Shown here piece by piece: positions 37,701 through 49,171 of a stretch of 64,000 bases of DNA; the stretch's first letter is position 1, and every line of letters starts with the position of its first letter. The DNA comes from Hydractinia symbiolongicarpus (Eukaryota > Cnidaria > Hydrozoa > Anthoathecata > Hydractiniidae), in contig NC_079877.1 in the NCBI RefSeq assembly GCF_029227915.1, positions 24,515,851 through 24,579,850 of the forward strand, read 5' to 3'. A model generated the notes under the pieces. The model was not told the origin of the DNA. It made no database searches and saw nothing but the letters and a program-made list of their open reading frames with translations. Position numbers and translations under genes: made by a program.

Positions 37701-40628
37701 ACTCTTCTTCTTTTTCTCTTTTTCTTCATCTTCACTGGCTGACTGGTACTCGACTAAGCTTTTCTTTCTCCCACCAGCCTTACTTCCACCCTTTTTTGGG
37801 TAGGCTTCCTCTTCCATATCTTCTTCTTGGAACACACGTCGTTTCTTTTTGCCTGACTGTGATTCTGGGGAAAACACCTTCTTCTTTTTCTTGGGGTGTG
37901 TTTCTAAAACGTACAAAAAAGCTTTATCGTTAGATGAATTTGTGTTGTATAAACGCTATATGCAAGATAGGCAAGTTATTATATTTTATATATATATTTA
38001 AAAAAATATCCGTTAAAAAAGTTCAGCTAACTCAGTCGATAAGAATATGTGATAACCAAAATATGATCAAAAGAAATATTTAAAGGCTCGGCTTACCTTC
38101 AGCATCCTCATCGTCATCGTTGTCTATTCGTTTTGGTTTCGAGTAAACAGCTATTGGTTGAGAATCTTCTCTCTGTTTTTTCTTCTTCTTCACCTTTGTA
38201 GTGTCATCCGGAACATCACGGGGAGTTTTCTTCTTCTCTTTCTTCATATGCAACTTGTTATCAGAATCTTCCATTAGAGTATTTTTCTTTACAGTGAAAC
38301 TAACAACTGAAATGTAAGAAGTTAGAGTTAGAAGTTATTGAGATAGTAAATAAAATAAAGTCAGTGCAAAAGATATTATAGACAATATAAATTTTTTCTG
38401 CTACGTTTTTTGCCATTTCATTATCATATAATTTCTCCAGTTGGAGTTATAAACTCAATAAGACATTCATTTTAGAATAGCAAAAGAGTCTGGGTTAGTG
38501 TTCAACTCGGTAAGCAACGCAAAGACCTAAATAATCTATATGGCCACAAAAGAGACTCTTGAAGAGTAGGCGTAGATTCCAAACTGCTAAACCATGCTCT
38601 GGTCAGCTACAATCAAGTTGACAGGCCAGTTCTAATTTTACTTCATTTTATCTAAATAAATTTTAATTTTTAGAGTTAAATTATAGAAATTTTATTTGCT
38701 GATCCTTTATGACATACGCCTGTAACTCAACTAATAGCTTTTCCTATACCCAAGTTTTACTTAGCACTATTTCTAAGAAAAAGAACAACAACATAAATTT
38801 GGTAATACTTTAGTACAATCCACAAATATGTTTAATATTAGCCTATTCGTAAAAAATAGATTGTTGCAAAATCTTTTAATTGTGGATAATAATATCTCTA
38901 AAAATATTCAATTACATGAAAAGTACTTAATGCAATTATGGGGGAGGAGGACTTTTTTCTGAAATTATTAGTGAAAGTGAAAGAAAGGTTTCCTTACTGA
39001 TTCTTACGCTTTCATAATATTTTAACATCACTTTGGCAAGATTTGTATATTGGTAGGAAAGGCAATAAAGTTATATACGTACAGGACTTTTTGGAGTCAT
39101 TTTCTTCACTGTTATATCCATCTTCTGCATGATCACTGAAAAGAGTGTACCACAAAGTATTTATGCATATATATTTAAAAAAAATCACTTATTCAAATTT
39201 ATAGATAATGCAAAGCTAGATACAACTAACAGCACAATAGTTATCCAGTAAATTTTCTGCATCTGAACAACTATCATTATTTTGGTAAAACATATGATAA
39301 ATCACAAAAAGACGTATGCAGTAGGAGAGAGTTAAAACTACAGAATTGAGGTCAAAATTGACTTGATTTTGTTATAAAGCAATTTCAACTATAAATAGAA
39401 ATGTTCTTAAAAAATTATATTTTGAGAGACACTTAAGGTTGCAAAGCTTGGAGAATTCCTTCAATGATCTTACAAGTGCAAGAACGACTGAAGCATGTGA
39501 AGCACAAAGGTCAAATGTTTATATGGAGAGTGAGGATACTTGGAATAACAATTCCAACATTTATTTTTTATTTAAATCTCCATATTATAACCCTGGGTTA
39601 TTCTATGCGTAAGGAAAAAAGTTGTGCTATAGGCACACACAATGTAATTTATAAAGGATGGTCAAACCCATGGATTCATCTACAGGCTACCAACGTATTT
39701 TTAATACTTTCAGAATCAAGGCCTTTGAACTTTTTCTTGTATTAGTACTCAACGATAACAATTTTTTTATAGTTGTTTGAAACAATATTAAATTTTACGT
39801 AAGTATCTCTTGTTGACCTAAATTTATGTTTAACCTTGTAAATTCTTATTGTTGACATTTATGTAGGTAGTCAAAGACTAAATATCACAAAAGAGCATGA
39901 AGCAGTGTTGATGACGTCATTGCTGGTAGCACGGGAATTAACATTAAAATAACATATTTGTATATTTAATATAACTGCACAAGTGTATACCTTTAATCAT
40001 GTTACTTTCAAAATTGTAATTTACATAAATAAAGACTTCATTCAGGAAGATAAAACATTCAATCTAAGTCACAGTTGTTCTTTAACATTAAAATTAAGGA
40101 CAATATACAATGTAAAATAAGGTATGTGAGACATCTTGCTTTTGAGTTGTTTTAGTGACTTGTGTGCGACCATTTTTATGCAAGTCTTAAAGCAAGTGCA
40201 TGTGATATTACCTGTATGATTTTGTAGATTTTCCCCCTTTAGTCTTCACCTAAAAATAATAATATTATTTTTTATTCCATAACCAGCAAAGTAAGATTTT
40301 AGACTTTTGTAATGATGTTATAACTACTTGATTTTTTGATGGGGGGAGGGTTAATATAAAAAAATTAATAGATTAAAAAATAGGTCTTGTGTTAAAACAT
40401 ATCTAAATTTCAGACCAAAAAATTAAAATTATCTGATGATTAAATCATTACAAACATCAATTGTATGCAAAAAAACGGACTTACAACAGATTTTGCAGTT
40501 ATGACACCAAGGCGATCAAAAACACTTTTTGATTTTGTTCCAGATGATTGATCAACTAGTTCATTTGAGGTGGACACTCTGCGCCCAGAATCAATTGTCA
40601 CTTTCCTTGTAGTACGTGAGCCAGACAT
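31762..40628 (-). CDS. ZC3H13: ZC3H13/Flacc homologue, m6A methyltransferase-associated protein, 13 exons
   Basis: ZC3H13 (Drosophila Flacc/Xio) anchors the WTAP-VIRMA-HAKAI module of the nuclear m6A writer. Exons 5' to 3': 40485-40628, 40212-40249, 39083-39135, 38097-38306, 37703-37903, 36182-36935, 35868-36058, 35362-35520, 34629-34704, 33413-34140, 32959-33150, 32203-32519, 31762-31929; 3231 nt, 1076 aa. The N terminus has TTRKVTIDSGRR and KSVFDRLG, matching the vertebrate start block. The middle is Lys/Glu- and Arg/Asp-rich, with an RGG patch near 495-510 (GRGRGRGGRG) and an RS segment near 780-845. The C terminus carries YESISDEELD and VMDVDW near 872-897, then a conserved helical domain (VTVRNVLKQRHARNAL), as in ZC3H13. 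No CCCH zinc finger is present, as in Flacc. The exon 38097 acceptor is ambiguous (38306 with donor at 39083, or 38299 with a donor 4 nt further on; both stay in frame). Intron 33413/34629 has a GC donor. Confidence 0.9.
35050..35240. repeat. Short imperfect repeats of a CGTCGGTAAAAATTAAT type (ZC3H13 intron)
   Basis: TTCGTCGGTAAAAATTAAT, TCGTCGGTAAAAATTAAT, TGTCGGTAAAGAAATT, CTCGGCAAAAAATAAT and further drifted copies follow one another at 16-20 bp spacing, with inverted relatives (TTTTTTACCGAG) near 35230 and isolated copies at 34825-34870. They lie between exons 34629-34704 and 35362-35520. No function is apparent. Confidence 0.55.
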
Positions 40629-42960
40629 GTCGTGATTTGTTGAAGGTTTCACATTTTAGTGTGAAAACTTGAACTATAAATGTTATTTCAATACTATCAA
40701 GATAATTTAAATATAGAAAACATGACGTTATGATTATGGACCCTAAAGTAGACCAAACAAGACATTACAGGAAGTAATTACAGATTTGATGTAGAGAAAT
40801 TTAGTTTCTAATAAACACTGCAATAAGTTGCAATGTTTTGCTACACCCTAAATCAAAAACACTATTCAAAGCACCATTACCAGGCTTCTCATTTTGTAAA
40901 TATGTGCTTATGTGATCAATTGTGTATGCCAGTTGACCGCGTTACGCGATTGCATAGCGTACGTAATTTGCTCCGGGTTCGCGATTTATTTATTTGTTTA
41001 ACAACGAACGTGCAAAGGATGTTACGCGTGCAATTCGGGTTCCAAGGTTAATCTTTGTTGCTCATTCATTTTACAGTAGAAAAGTGAGGGACATTTTGAA
41101 TCTTGAACCCCAAACACGATGATTGAGCGTCTACTGGTATAGCGACTCTCTCAATTTTTACTTCCTTGTCCAAAATAGTATGCATGAATGACAAACTATC
41201 ATTTTAATAAATGGTTTCCAATTGTTTTGTCAAATGAAGAGAATATCTACAATTAAATCCATAATAAAATGTTTGTCCCGCCTGTAAGTGCAGTTTTGCA
41301 GACTTGATTCATCCATGCTCTGTCTGCGTTCACCTCCGCATTAGTTAAGAACCGCATGGCTGGATTTCTTGTATAAGACCTGGTTACCAACGACGAAGGG
41401 GCCAGACAAAAAAGATTTATGTCTACGTAGTTCTTTTAACAAGTCAGGAGTCGGTGAATTAGCTCGGATGGCCACGTTGGCTATGAATAGGCTTGTTCGT
41501 AGATTAAAAGGAGCAGGATTATTCAATAATTCTTAGGTCTAAAAGTAATCTGTCAACGGAGGTACACGGTTCTTCCTGCACCTCACGTAATTCAGGTACA
41601 CGATAGGGCATAAAAACGCGATCGCGTACCTTAAAATGAGAAGCCTGCATTATGATCTCATTTTAATGGTTTTATATAACAGGCGTAGCACCTGTTATAT
41701 AAGCCATTTTTTAAAAATCTTTATTACAAAACACACTTTGGGCAATATTTAACTACCAAGTTGACGACTTTCGCAGAAGAAACCTTAGAAAATCACAAAA
41801 TCAAGGGAAATAACTTCACTTATAGTCAATTTTAAATTAAATTAAATATGATATCATAATTTATGCAGTATAATCAAACCTGAAATTTTTAAATGTGAAT
41901 ATCTTGAACGAAAACAGCTTTTTAAAAAATTTAAAAAGACGTGTTAAATAACTTTTACAGAATAAGGATGAGTAATGATAACCCTAAATACTAATTCAAT
42001 TGGGGCACCCCATGTTTTTCATTAACCCAAACATAATCTGCATGATAATAATTTTCATAAAGCATTATTTTTTAGCTAGAGAAAATAATTATGTCTCAAA
42101 ACAATAAAAAAAGATCGGGGCAACTTATTGTACAAATAACAATAACCTGCGTGCAACAATACTGAGAATACTTTCAGTGCAAATCTTATAGAATTTGTAG
42201 CTATAAATAACACCAAATATTGCTTTTCAGATTGTGCAAAACATAAGGTAGTTAGCTAGCTAGCTATAATATAAGGCTTTCACACAATAATGTATAAATA
42301 AATAAAGAACAGACTAAAGAAAAAAAAATTGGCAAACAATTGAGAAAACAAAATTCACAATATATAAGCTTTAGCTAGCAGCGAGACAGACGGTGGACAG
42401 ACAGAACAGACAGTCAGTGATGCTGTTGTTTTTATAATGATTAATGTCGCCTTGGCTCGCGCTTTGTGTCTCCTAGCACAATATAATGTTTAGTTACCAG
42501 AGTAAGCTCATAAAACGGAAATATAAAGTGCAAACTTTGTATCTTATTGGAACCATTGGAACATCATTTTTGTGCAAATAGTACATTCGTAAACATAATT
42601 CTTCTTTTTATAATTACTTTTATTGAATTTATAAATAATAATAATGTAAAATGAGTTAGTTATTAAAAATGGGCCATGAACAAGATTTTGCATTACGATC
42701 GACTAGGTATAATAAACTAATAATCAACATGGTAGCCTGCGTAGCAAGATCGAAGATCGGAAGAAATCCCGGCAGGTGCGCTTTGGTTCCGCTTTTTCTT
42801 TTAAACCAGCTTACCTGGTTCTATTTTTTATTATTATTATTATTTTTGACGTTTTTGTTCTACGATGTTAAAATTTATTTAATTCTAATATGCATAGTAC
42901 CCTCAGTACTTTGTTGGCTAGCTAGCTAACTGGCAAGCTTGCTTTGTACAACGTTGTTGT
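40629..42960. other. Intergenic between the divergent ZC3H13 and SLC17 genes
   Basis: The left end should hold the ZC3H13 promoter. At 41340-41640 on the minus strand two short overlapping open frames look protein-like (LLKELRRHKSFLSGPFVVGN; VFMPYRVPELREVQEE) but are not recognised and may be transposon remains. A hairpin TTATATAACAGG with a 7-nt loop and its exact complement lies at about 41672-41702. TAGC repeats (TTAGCTAGCTAGCTATA) occur near 42250. No complete gene is recognised. Confidence 0.4.
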
Positions 42961-42969
42961 GGATTTTTG

Positions 42970-43336
42970 TAGCTATACAGATAGATAGATAGATAGATGT
43001 GCATATTTTACATGGCTAGCCTCACAAATATCGAGGGATATACCCTGTCTATTATTTCCAGGAGGGGCCATGGCTTAGATGAAGAGTCCTAGAGTATTTA
43101 ATGCTCATTTTGAGCTACGCAGACCCAATTAGTAGGGCCCACGCTCTACTAGACAACTCCCGGCAACATCCAACGGCCCACACAGTGTGCCATCTCCCCA
43201 ATTTCCCTCACATGGCTTGGGTTAACCCGGGGCTATGGTAACATTCACTCGCCCATGTTGAATCGCCGTCAAGAGGAATCGAACCCCGGTCTCCCGCACA
43301 GAGTACGAAAGCTATAACCACTAATCTACAGCGCAC
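42970..43336 (-). mobile_element. tRNA-derived SINE, copy 1
   Basis: On the minus strand the element begins with a tRNA-like head: an A box-like TAGTGGTTATAGC (43313-43330) and a B box GGTTCGATTCC (43276-43286), which would be the RNA polymerase III promoter. The body includes TGTGAGGGAAATTGGGGAGA and CAGACCC/GGGTCTGC words and the element ends in a (TATC)n/(GATA)n tail at 42975-42995. Two relatives in this window (43381-43720 and 55612-55932) define the family. Copies depend on LINE machinery for movement. Confidence 0.85.
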
Positions 43337-43380
43337 ATTAGCTGTGCAAATCGAAATGTGTAATGCCATAAGACCAGCCC

Positions 43381-43720
43381 ATCACAAATATATATTTTAC
43401 ATGGCTACCCTCACAAATATCTAGGAACATACACTGTATTTTATTTCTTGGAGGGACCATGACTTAGATGGGGAGTCCTAAAAATATTTTATGCTTTGAG
43501 CTATGCAGACCCAGGAGGGTCTTCGCTCTACCAACTCTGTGCAACATCTAACAGCCCCAGACAGTGTGCCATCTCCCCAATTTCCCTCACATGGCATGAG
43601 TAAATCCCGGGCTATGTGATAAAATTCACTCACTCATATTAAATTGCCACCAAGAAGGGAAATTGAACCCGGGTTTCCTGCACAAAGTGCGAGAGTTATA
43701 ACCACTAAGCAACAGCATCA
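43381..43720 (-). mobile_element. tRNA-derived SINE, copy 2
   Basis: It has the same order of blocks as copy 1 and the same orientation: tRNA-like head at the right (TTAGTGGTTATAACTCTCGC, B box GGTTCAATTTCC at 43658-43670), body TGTGAGGGAAATTGGGGAGA, and an end at ACATGGCTACCCTCACAAATAT. It lacks the GATA tail. It is more diverged than copy 1 and lies directly beside it, so the pair may be a tandem insertion or a local duplication. Confidence 0.85.
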
Positions 43721-44032
43721 TAAATCTTTTATTATTGAAATTAAAATGTAGTTTGCATATAGAGATTTGAAACTTAGTTATAGATGAGTTGTTAATATTT
43801 ACAAAGTTCCAGATAGGCATGCATATATTGACAGACAAGAAGAATTGGCGTTGTTATTTGTTTACTTTTTAGTGGAAAGCTCTTTAGATGCTAGGATTTA
43901 GTGAAAAGATGTCTTTTCCTGTCGATTTCTTCTCACAGTAAGATTGTTTCAGGTTTTAAACTATTATCAAGTGTGAATTATGCTTTCTGATTTATTTGAA
44001 ATTATTTAAAGTTCGACAATGCCTGTGTAACA

Positions 44033-44140
44033 AAATGGACTGAAAATAACTTTGCTTCACCTAGCGCCCCCATCTTTTTTCCTGCCGCACACACGCCAGA
44101 ACCGAAAGAGCTTACTGCTAGAAATGTAAACAAAGGAATT
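44033..44140 (+). repeat. Dispersed repeat, copy B (related to 23590-23701)
   Basis: It shares ACTGAAAATAA, CTTCACCTAGCGCCCCCAT, GCCAGAACCGAAAGAGCTTA and GTAAACAAAGGAATT with copy A. It ends about 80 bp upstream of the SLC17 start codon, so it may contribute to that gene's promoter or a 5' UTR intron. Confidence 0.6.
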
Positions 44141-44221
44141 ATTTATATATATACATTTGCACAATAAATGTTTGTTTTTTCCAACAGGGATATAAAATGA
44201 AGTGACTGAAATTACATTGAC

Positions 44222-47200
44222 ATGTCTGGGAAACATGACCTTCTGCAGGCTGGTGCATTACAGGGAAGCAGTGATAGCAATGACAATGATATGTATTCAT
44301 ATGACGAGGAGTCGCCTAGAAAGCAACCGAGAGATCTTTGTTGCTGTTCTTGCTTGCCAAAACGTTATCTTGTTGCTATCTTAAGTTTTTTTGGCTTTGT
44401 GAATGTATATGCTTTACGTGTAAATTTAAGTGTGGCTCTAGTGGCCATGGTCTCAAACACCACAGGACATTATGAAAATGGAACTGCATATGTTATAGTG
44501 AGTATAGTATATATGCTATTTTTTAAATATATTTAATTTAATATAGCAGTATGTATATTTGCATGGAATTTGGTGGCGTGCGTTACTCACCTAATAATAA
44601 TAATTAAGTTTCCTCTGGCAATTTAGGTAGCTTTGAATAATTAAACCTTTAAGTAAGAGACAATGTCCCATGTGTTGGACATTTTAACAGGATTTTAAAC
44701 ACACTTTGCAATCATTTGTGGTTAAATTAAATTATTGTTAGGAACGCTAACATTTAATTACTCTACAGTTTTTTCCTGCTTGTCAATAAAAGATTAATAA
44801 TATTTTTAGACTTCAGTAAAAGAATGATTGTTTATTTTTAAGGTTTATTTAATAAATTTTCTTTGTTATAAATACAATAATTTTTAATTACAGCAAGTTT
44901 TTGCGCATGCGGTAAATCACACACCTAAACAAATCTGCACATGTGTTTGGGCGTGCGCGTGCGATCGCACTCCTCTCACGAAATGGCCTGGATTATATAT
45001 ATTTTTTCTTTTTTAAGAATGATAATATTGAACAAACAATATAAGAATGGTAATATTGAACAAACAATATAATAGCTATTAGTTCACTAAAATTTTTATT
45101 TTATCTAGTCTGCTAAAAGTGCAGTAAAATCTGAACCACAATAATTTAACTGAAATATGACTCTTTTTTATCTAATAATTATAATACATTGCAACTTGTT
45201 GGACCATTGGATAAAATCATTAAAAAGTTCCCACCATATATCATTTTGTTTTACTACAAATACTTTTACTTTGAATATTGAAACCAGTTTTTTTCCATGA
45301 CTTTTTATTGCGCCAAATTTCACTCTTTCATTGCTGCAAATTATTGATATTTCTGTTTTTCAACCAGTACCTAATTATGTGGAAAAACATTTTACCCACG
45401 CCTATAAGAGCTTTTTAAAAGTAGTTTAAAAAACTTAAAACTTTTACTTTTCATTTAGAGTCCACCAGAATTTGATTGGGATTCACGATTGCGAGGTTTA
45501 AATTTTAAAAACATTTCCTTTTTACATGTTTTAGTAATGTAAATTTTTCAAAAAAATACAAAAAAATTGTTGTTTTTCTCTATAGGTTTCATTCTAAGTG
45601 CTTTCTTTTATGGCTACATTGTTACTCAAATTCCAGGCGGCTGGCTTGCTGCGAAATATGGTGGTAAAAATCTGTTTGGGTGTGGAATCTTGATGACAGC
45701 TTTATTTACACTTATAACACCACCAGCAGCAAGAACAAACGTTTATCTATTAGTTGTAATACGAATGTTTGAGGGTCTTTTTGAGGTCAGAGTTTGTTTG
45801 TCTGTTTGTTTGTTTATTTATTTATTTTTTATTTGCTATTTAGAGAGTTGCAAACATTGTAGCTTTCTTATATTTAAATGCAACTTGTTTTTTTTATTTT
45901 TTATGACTTTTGTTTTCAAACCTGCACCCTTTTTAGCTTATTTAAAAGTCTGGGACTTGCTAAATTAATGTATTCCCCCTAAAAGCTGCAAATTTCTCTT
46001 TAATCTGGGAAGTTGTGTTTCTTATGTGAACGATTGAGGTTAAAGAACTGTGTTCAAAATCTTGATAGTCTTTTGACTTGTTTATAAATCAGAAGCCCAA
46101 GGATTAATAACAAAAGCTTGCACCCTTTTCTGGTTTAATAAAAAAGAAATAATTTTTTTATTTATAGGGAGTCACTTTCCCATGTATTCATGCAATATGG
46201 AGAAAATGGGCACCTCCAATGGAGAGAAGCAAATTGGCAACAATTTCCTTTTCTGGTAAAAGTTAAATTTTTTAGACAAATCAATAAACATTTTTATGAT
46301 CACACAAACACATTTTCAAGAAAATATAGTTTTACTTTGGATGTTTCTTAAATTAGATGAGATTTTCTGAAATTTAATAGAATTAGATCATTACTCTTCT
46401 GACCCTTAATATTCTTTACAACTTTTAATGTACTTTGTCATTGTGTTGCCTAAAGGATGTTTAATATATATTAAAGTTGAGGCATGATTTCTTTTATGAA
46501 TCAATGATTATAATTCACTTTTTACATTCAGCAATAATGCTGTGTATGATTTACAGACTTAAATAGTTCATCTCCAAAAATTTAACTATTCTTGTTTTGT
46601 TTTAGGTCCTTTCGCAGGGACTGTTCTTGGCATGCCACTGTCAGGATTGATAGCTGATAACTTTGGGTGGCCTTGGGTTTTTTATAGTTTTGGTAAGTGT
46701 AATATTCTTGAATTGTTTGATCAGACAATATAAAGCTTTTTTTGCATGTTGTTATTTATAGGATTTAGTGTCTGTTGTGAACAATATGATAGCTTCGAGT
46801 AAGAAAGAAATCTCATTCGTTATAAACAAACAGTAATGTCTTATTGCTGGTATCATTATTTTTGTATTTCAGGTTTAATGGCAATCATTTGGAGTTTCTT
46901 CTGGTTTATGTTGATCACCGATTCACCGAAAGATCAACCTAAAATCTCACCTGAGGAATTAGAATATATCCAATCCAGCTTGAGTGATGATAAGCCTGAT
47001 AGAGAGGTGAAGATTGTTTGCTGTGCTTAATTTGTGTATGGAGTTACATGACATCACAAAATATTATTAACACTTAGCAAATTGTCATTGCTTTTTTTAT
47101 TTTTATTAATAAATATACCAATATGTTATGATTTAGTTATAGTTTTAGTAAAATTTATAGTGTAATATTTAGTTAGGCTGGACAGCAATCAGAGAATTTT

Positions 47201-49171
47201 AAAATTGCAACAAGAAGTCAGGGAAAATGAATTATTTGAAGGTCATGAAAAAGTCAGGCAGTACTTGTGTATGAAACTCCACCTTCTGCTACCTCATTGA
47301 AAACTAAACATTGGCTTAGACATTTTAAGCAATGATAAGCAATTTGACTTCATAGTCAATGAAAATTCAGGGAAAATAAAAACAAAAAATGATCGACCAC
47401 CCTCCAGAGTAATAGGAAACAAATAATATTTGAAAATCTTTAAATTCAGCAATGGGAATAAAAATGATTTAAATTAGTTAAAAAAAATAAGCTGCAAGAC
47501 GAAAGCATTATTGTAATAGATAAAATACATATTCCACATAGAAATTTATCAGTACTTGTTGTTTGTTGTTACTTAATGTTTCTAAGGCTTATTATGTTTA
47601 ACTGTTAGCCTAAAAAAATTTTTTAACTTAGATGGTAAAGACGCCATGGAAAGACATATTCAAATCCATTCCTGTTTGGGCAATTATTGTAGCACACACC
47701 ACTGAAAATTGGGGCTGGTACACTCTTCTTACACAACTACCTACATATTTAAAACAAGTTTTGAATTTCAGTCTGAAAGAGGTAAGAGACACGTAAAAAT
47801 ATGTCAGGTCCTTGAAAAGTTTATTTTTTTGCAAAGTTTATCGCCATTTGTATTTGGTGCTTCCATCCACAGGTGTGTTTTTTATTGTTCATAATCTTCA
47901 TTGTGGTATATTATCATGTGAATCGGTTATTTTTAATCAGGCTGGTTTCATATCTGCGCTACCATATTTGGCAATGGTCATTGTGGTGCAGGCTGGTGGT
48001 AGGTTTGCGGATTTCTTACGAGCCCATCAGATAATGAGAACAACAGTTGTTAGAAAAGTTTTCAACTCTATTGGTAAGCATGAATTCTCTCTTGTTTTTT
48101 GTACCATGTAATACCTATAAAACTTATTCCGCCATTTTATATTATTCGCTAAATTTTAATCTACCATTTCCGACTTATTCACTAATCATTCTTCCTCCCA
48201 AAAGTTATTCTATTAAAGGTTGGTTTCCATTAACATAAAAAGTGTTGTGCAACAATCGCACAACAGTTATAGAGCCATTACAACTTTATTGGAAATACCT
48301 GTTATAACTAACGCGAAATGTTGTAAAGCAAATGTTGTAGAGATATAGTTTTTATATCTTTACAACGCTTGCACAACAAGCGTTGTGCAAGAAGTTTTGA
48401 TTTTAATTGGAACAAAACTTAAGTATAAAAATAGTATAAGTTCATTGTGGAGATGTTTTCTAACATTACAGACAGCCTACTCCTAATATTTTCCATCTTT
48501 TTTTTTTACAGGCTTCTTTTCTCAAGCTGCGTTCCTAGTAGTCGTGGGATACACTACAAGCAAAGAGTTCGCTATCGTTGGCTTAACCTTAGCAGTTGGA
48601 TTGGGTGGGTTCACTTGGTCTGGATTTCCTGTTAACCACTTAGATATCTCGCCTCGATATGCCAGCATTTTATTTGGTATTAGTAATTGTATTGCTACCT
48701 TGCCAGGTATATTCAGTCCAATGATGGTTGGATTTATCACAGAGAATGAGGTATATATTGTTTCTATTTTAGTTCAGTTTGCATTGACAGGTTAACTGGT
48801 ATAACGAAGTATCCATCTGCCTATAAAATCAAAGTTGATACTGTCTTAAAGTACTTTCTAAACCCTTCTTTGTTTTAATCTGAACTATTTACAACTTCAG
48901 TCTGCTTGACATTTTTTTTCATTTTCTTTAAAGCTTTTTTATCAGTGGACAGTGGCTTGCGTATTTTTGTATTTTTGTATTTGTTTAGACACAAGAAGAA
49001 TGGAGAGTAGTGTTCTTAATATCAGCATCTGTTTATATGTTCGGATTAATTTTCTACGCCATATTTGCTTCCGGTGAGAAACAGCCATGGGCGGACGATG
49101 ATACTTATTTTGCGGACGAGACTCACGAGATGGATCAGCTTTTATCACCGGAGGAGGGTGAAAAGTTCTGA
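44222..49171 (+). CDS. SLC17: SLC17 family anion transporter (sialin-like), 10 exons
   Basis: SLC17 members are major-facilitator anion carriers; sialin exports sialic acid with protons from lysosomes and loads vesicles. Exons: 44222-44497, 45459-45495, 45586-45785, 46168-46255, 46606-46692, 46873-47006, 47632-47781, 47941-48073, 48512-48750, 48989-49171; 1527 nt, 508 aa, phases agree. TM1 contains [12 protein letters not shown]; the first lumenal loop has N-glycosylation sequons at Asn-79 and Asn-86; [13 protein letters not shown] and [16 protein letters not shown] (Arg-164) are family signatures, as are GFISALPYL and [10 protein letters not shown]. The C-terminal tail has EMDQLL at 495-500, an acidic dileucine motif of the type that sorts proteins to lysosomes or endosomes. 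An acceptor (TTTTTTCCAACAG) just before the start at about 44188 implies a 5' UTR exon upstream. Whether it is the sialin orthologue or another SLC17 paralogue is open; VGLUT identity is less likely given the sialin-like loops. Confidence 0.93.
48219..48415. mobile_element. MITE-like insertion in an SLC17 intron
   Basis: The ends are imperfect inverted repeats: GGTTTCCATTAACAT...GTGTTGTGCAA at the left and TTGTGCAAGAAG...TTTTAATTGGAAC at the right. Inside lie further inverted copies of TTGTGCAA/TTGCACAA, including a perfect hairpin CTTGCACAAC-AAGC-GTTGTGCAAG near 48369-48392. Length is about 195 bp with no coding capacity. It is between exons 47941-48073 and 48512-48750 and spares both splice sites. 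Confidence 0.6.

Noticed and set aside
43270-43340. A functional tRNA gene
   Set aside because: The A and B boxes belong to a SINE head: the acceptor stem does not pair and the sequence continues into the shared SINE body and tail.
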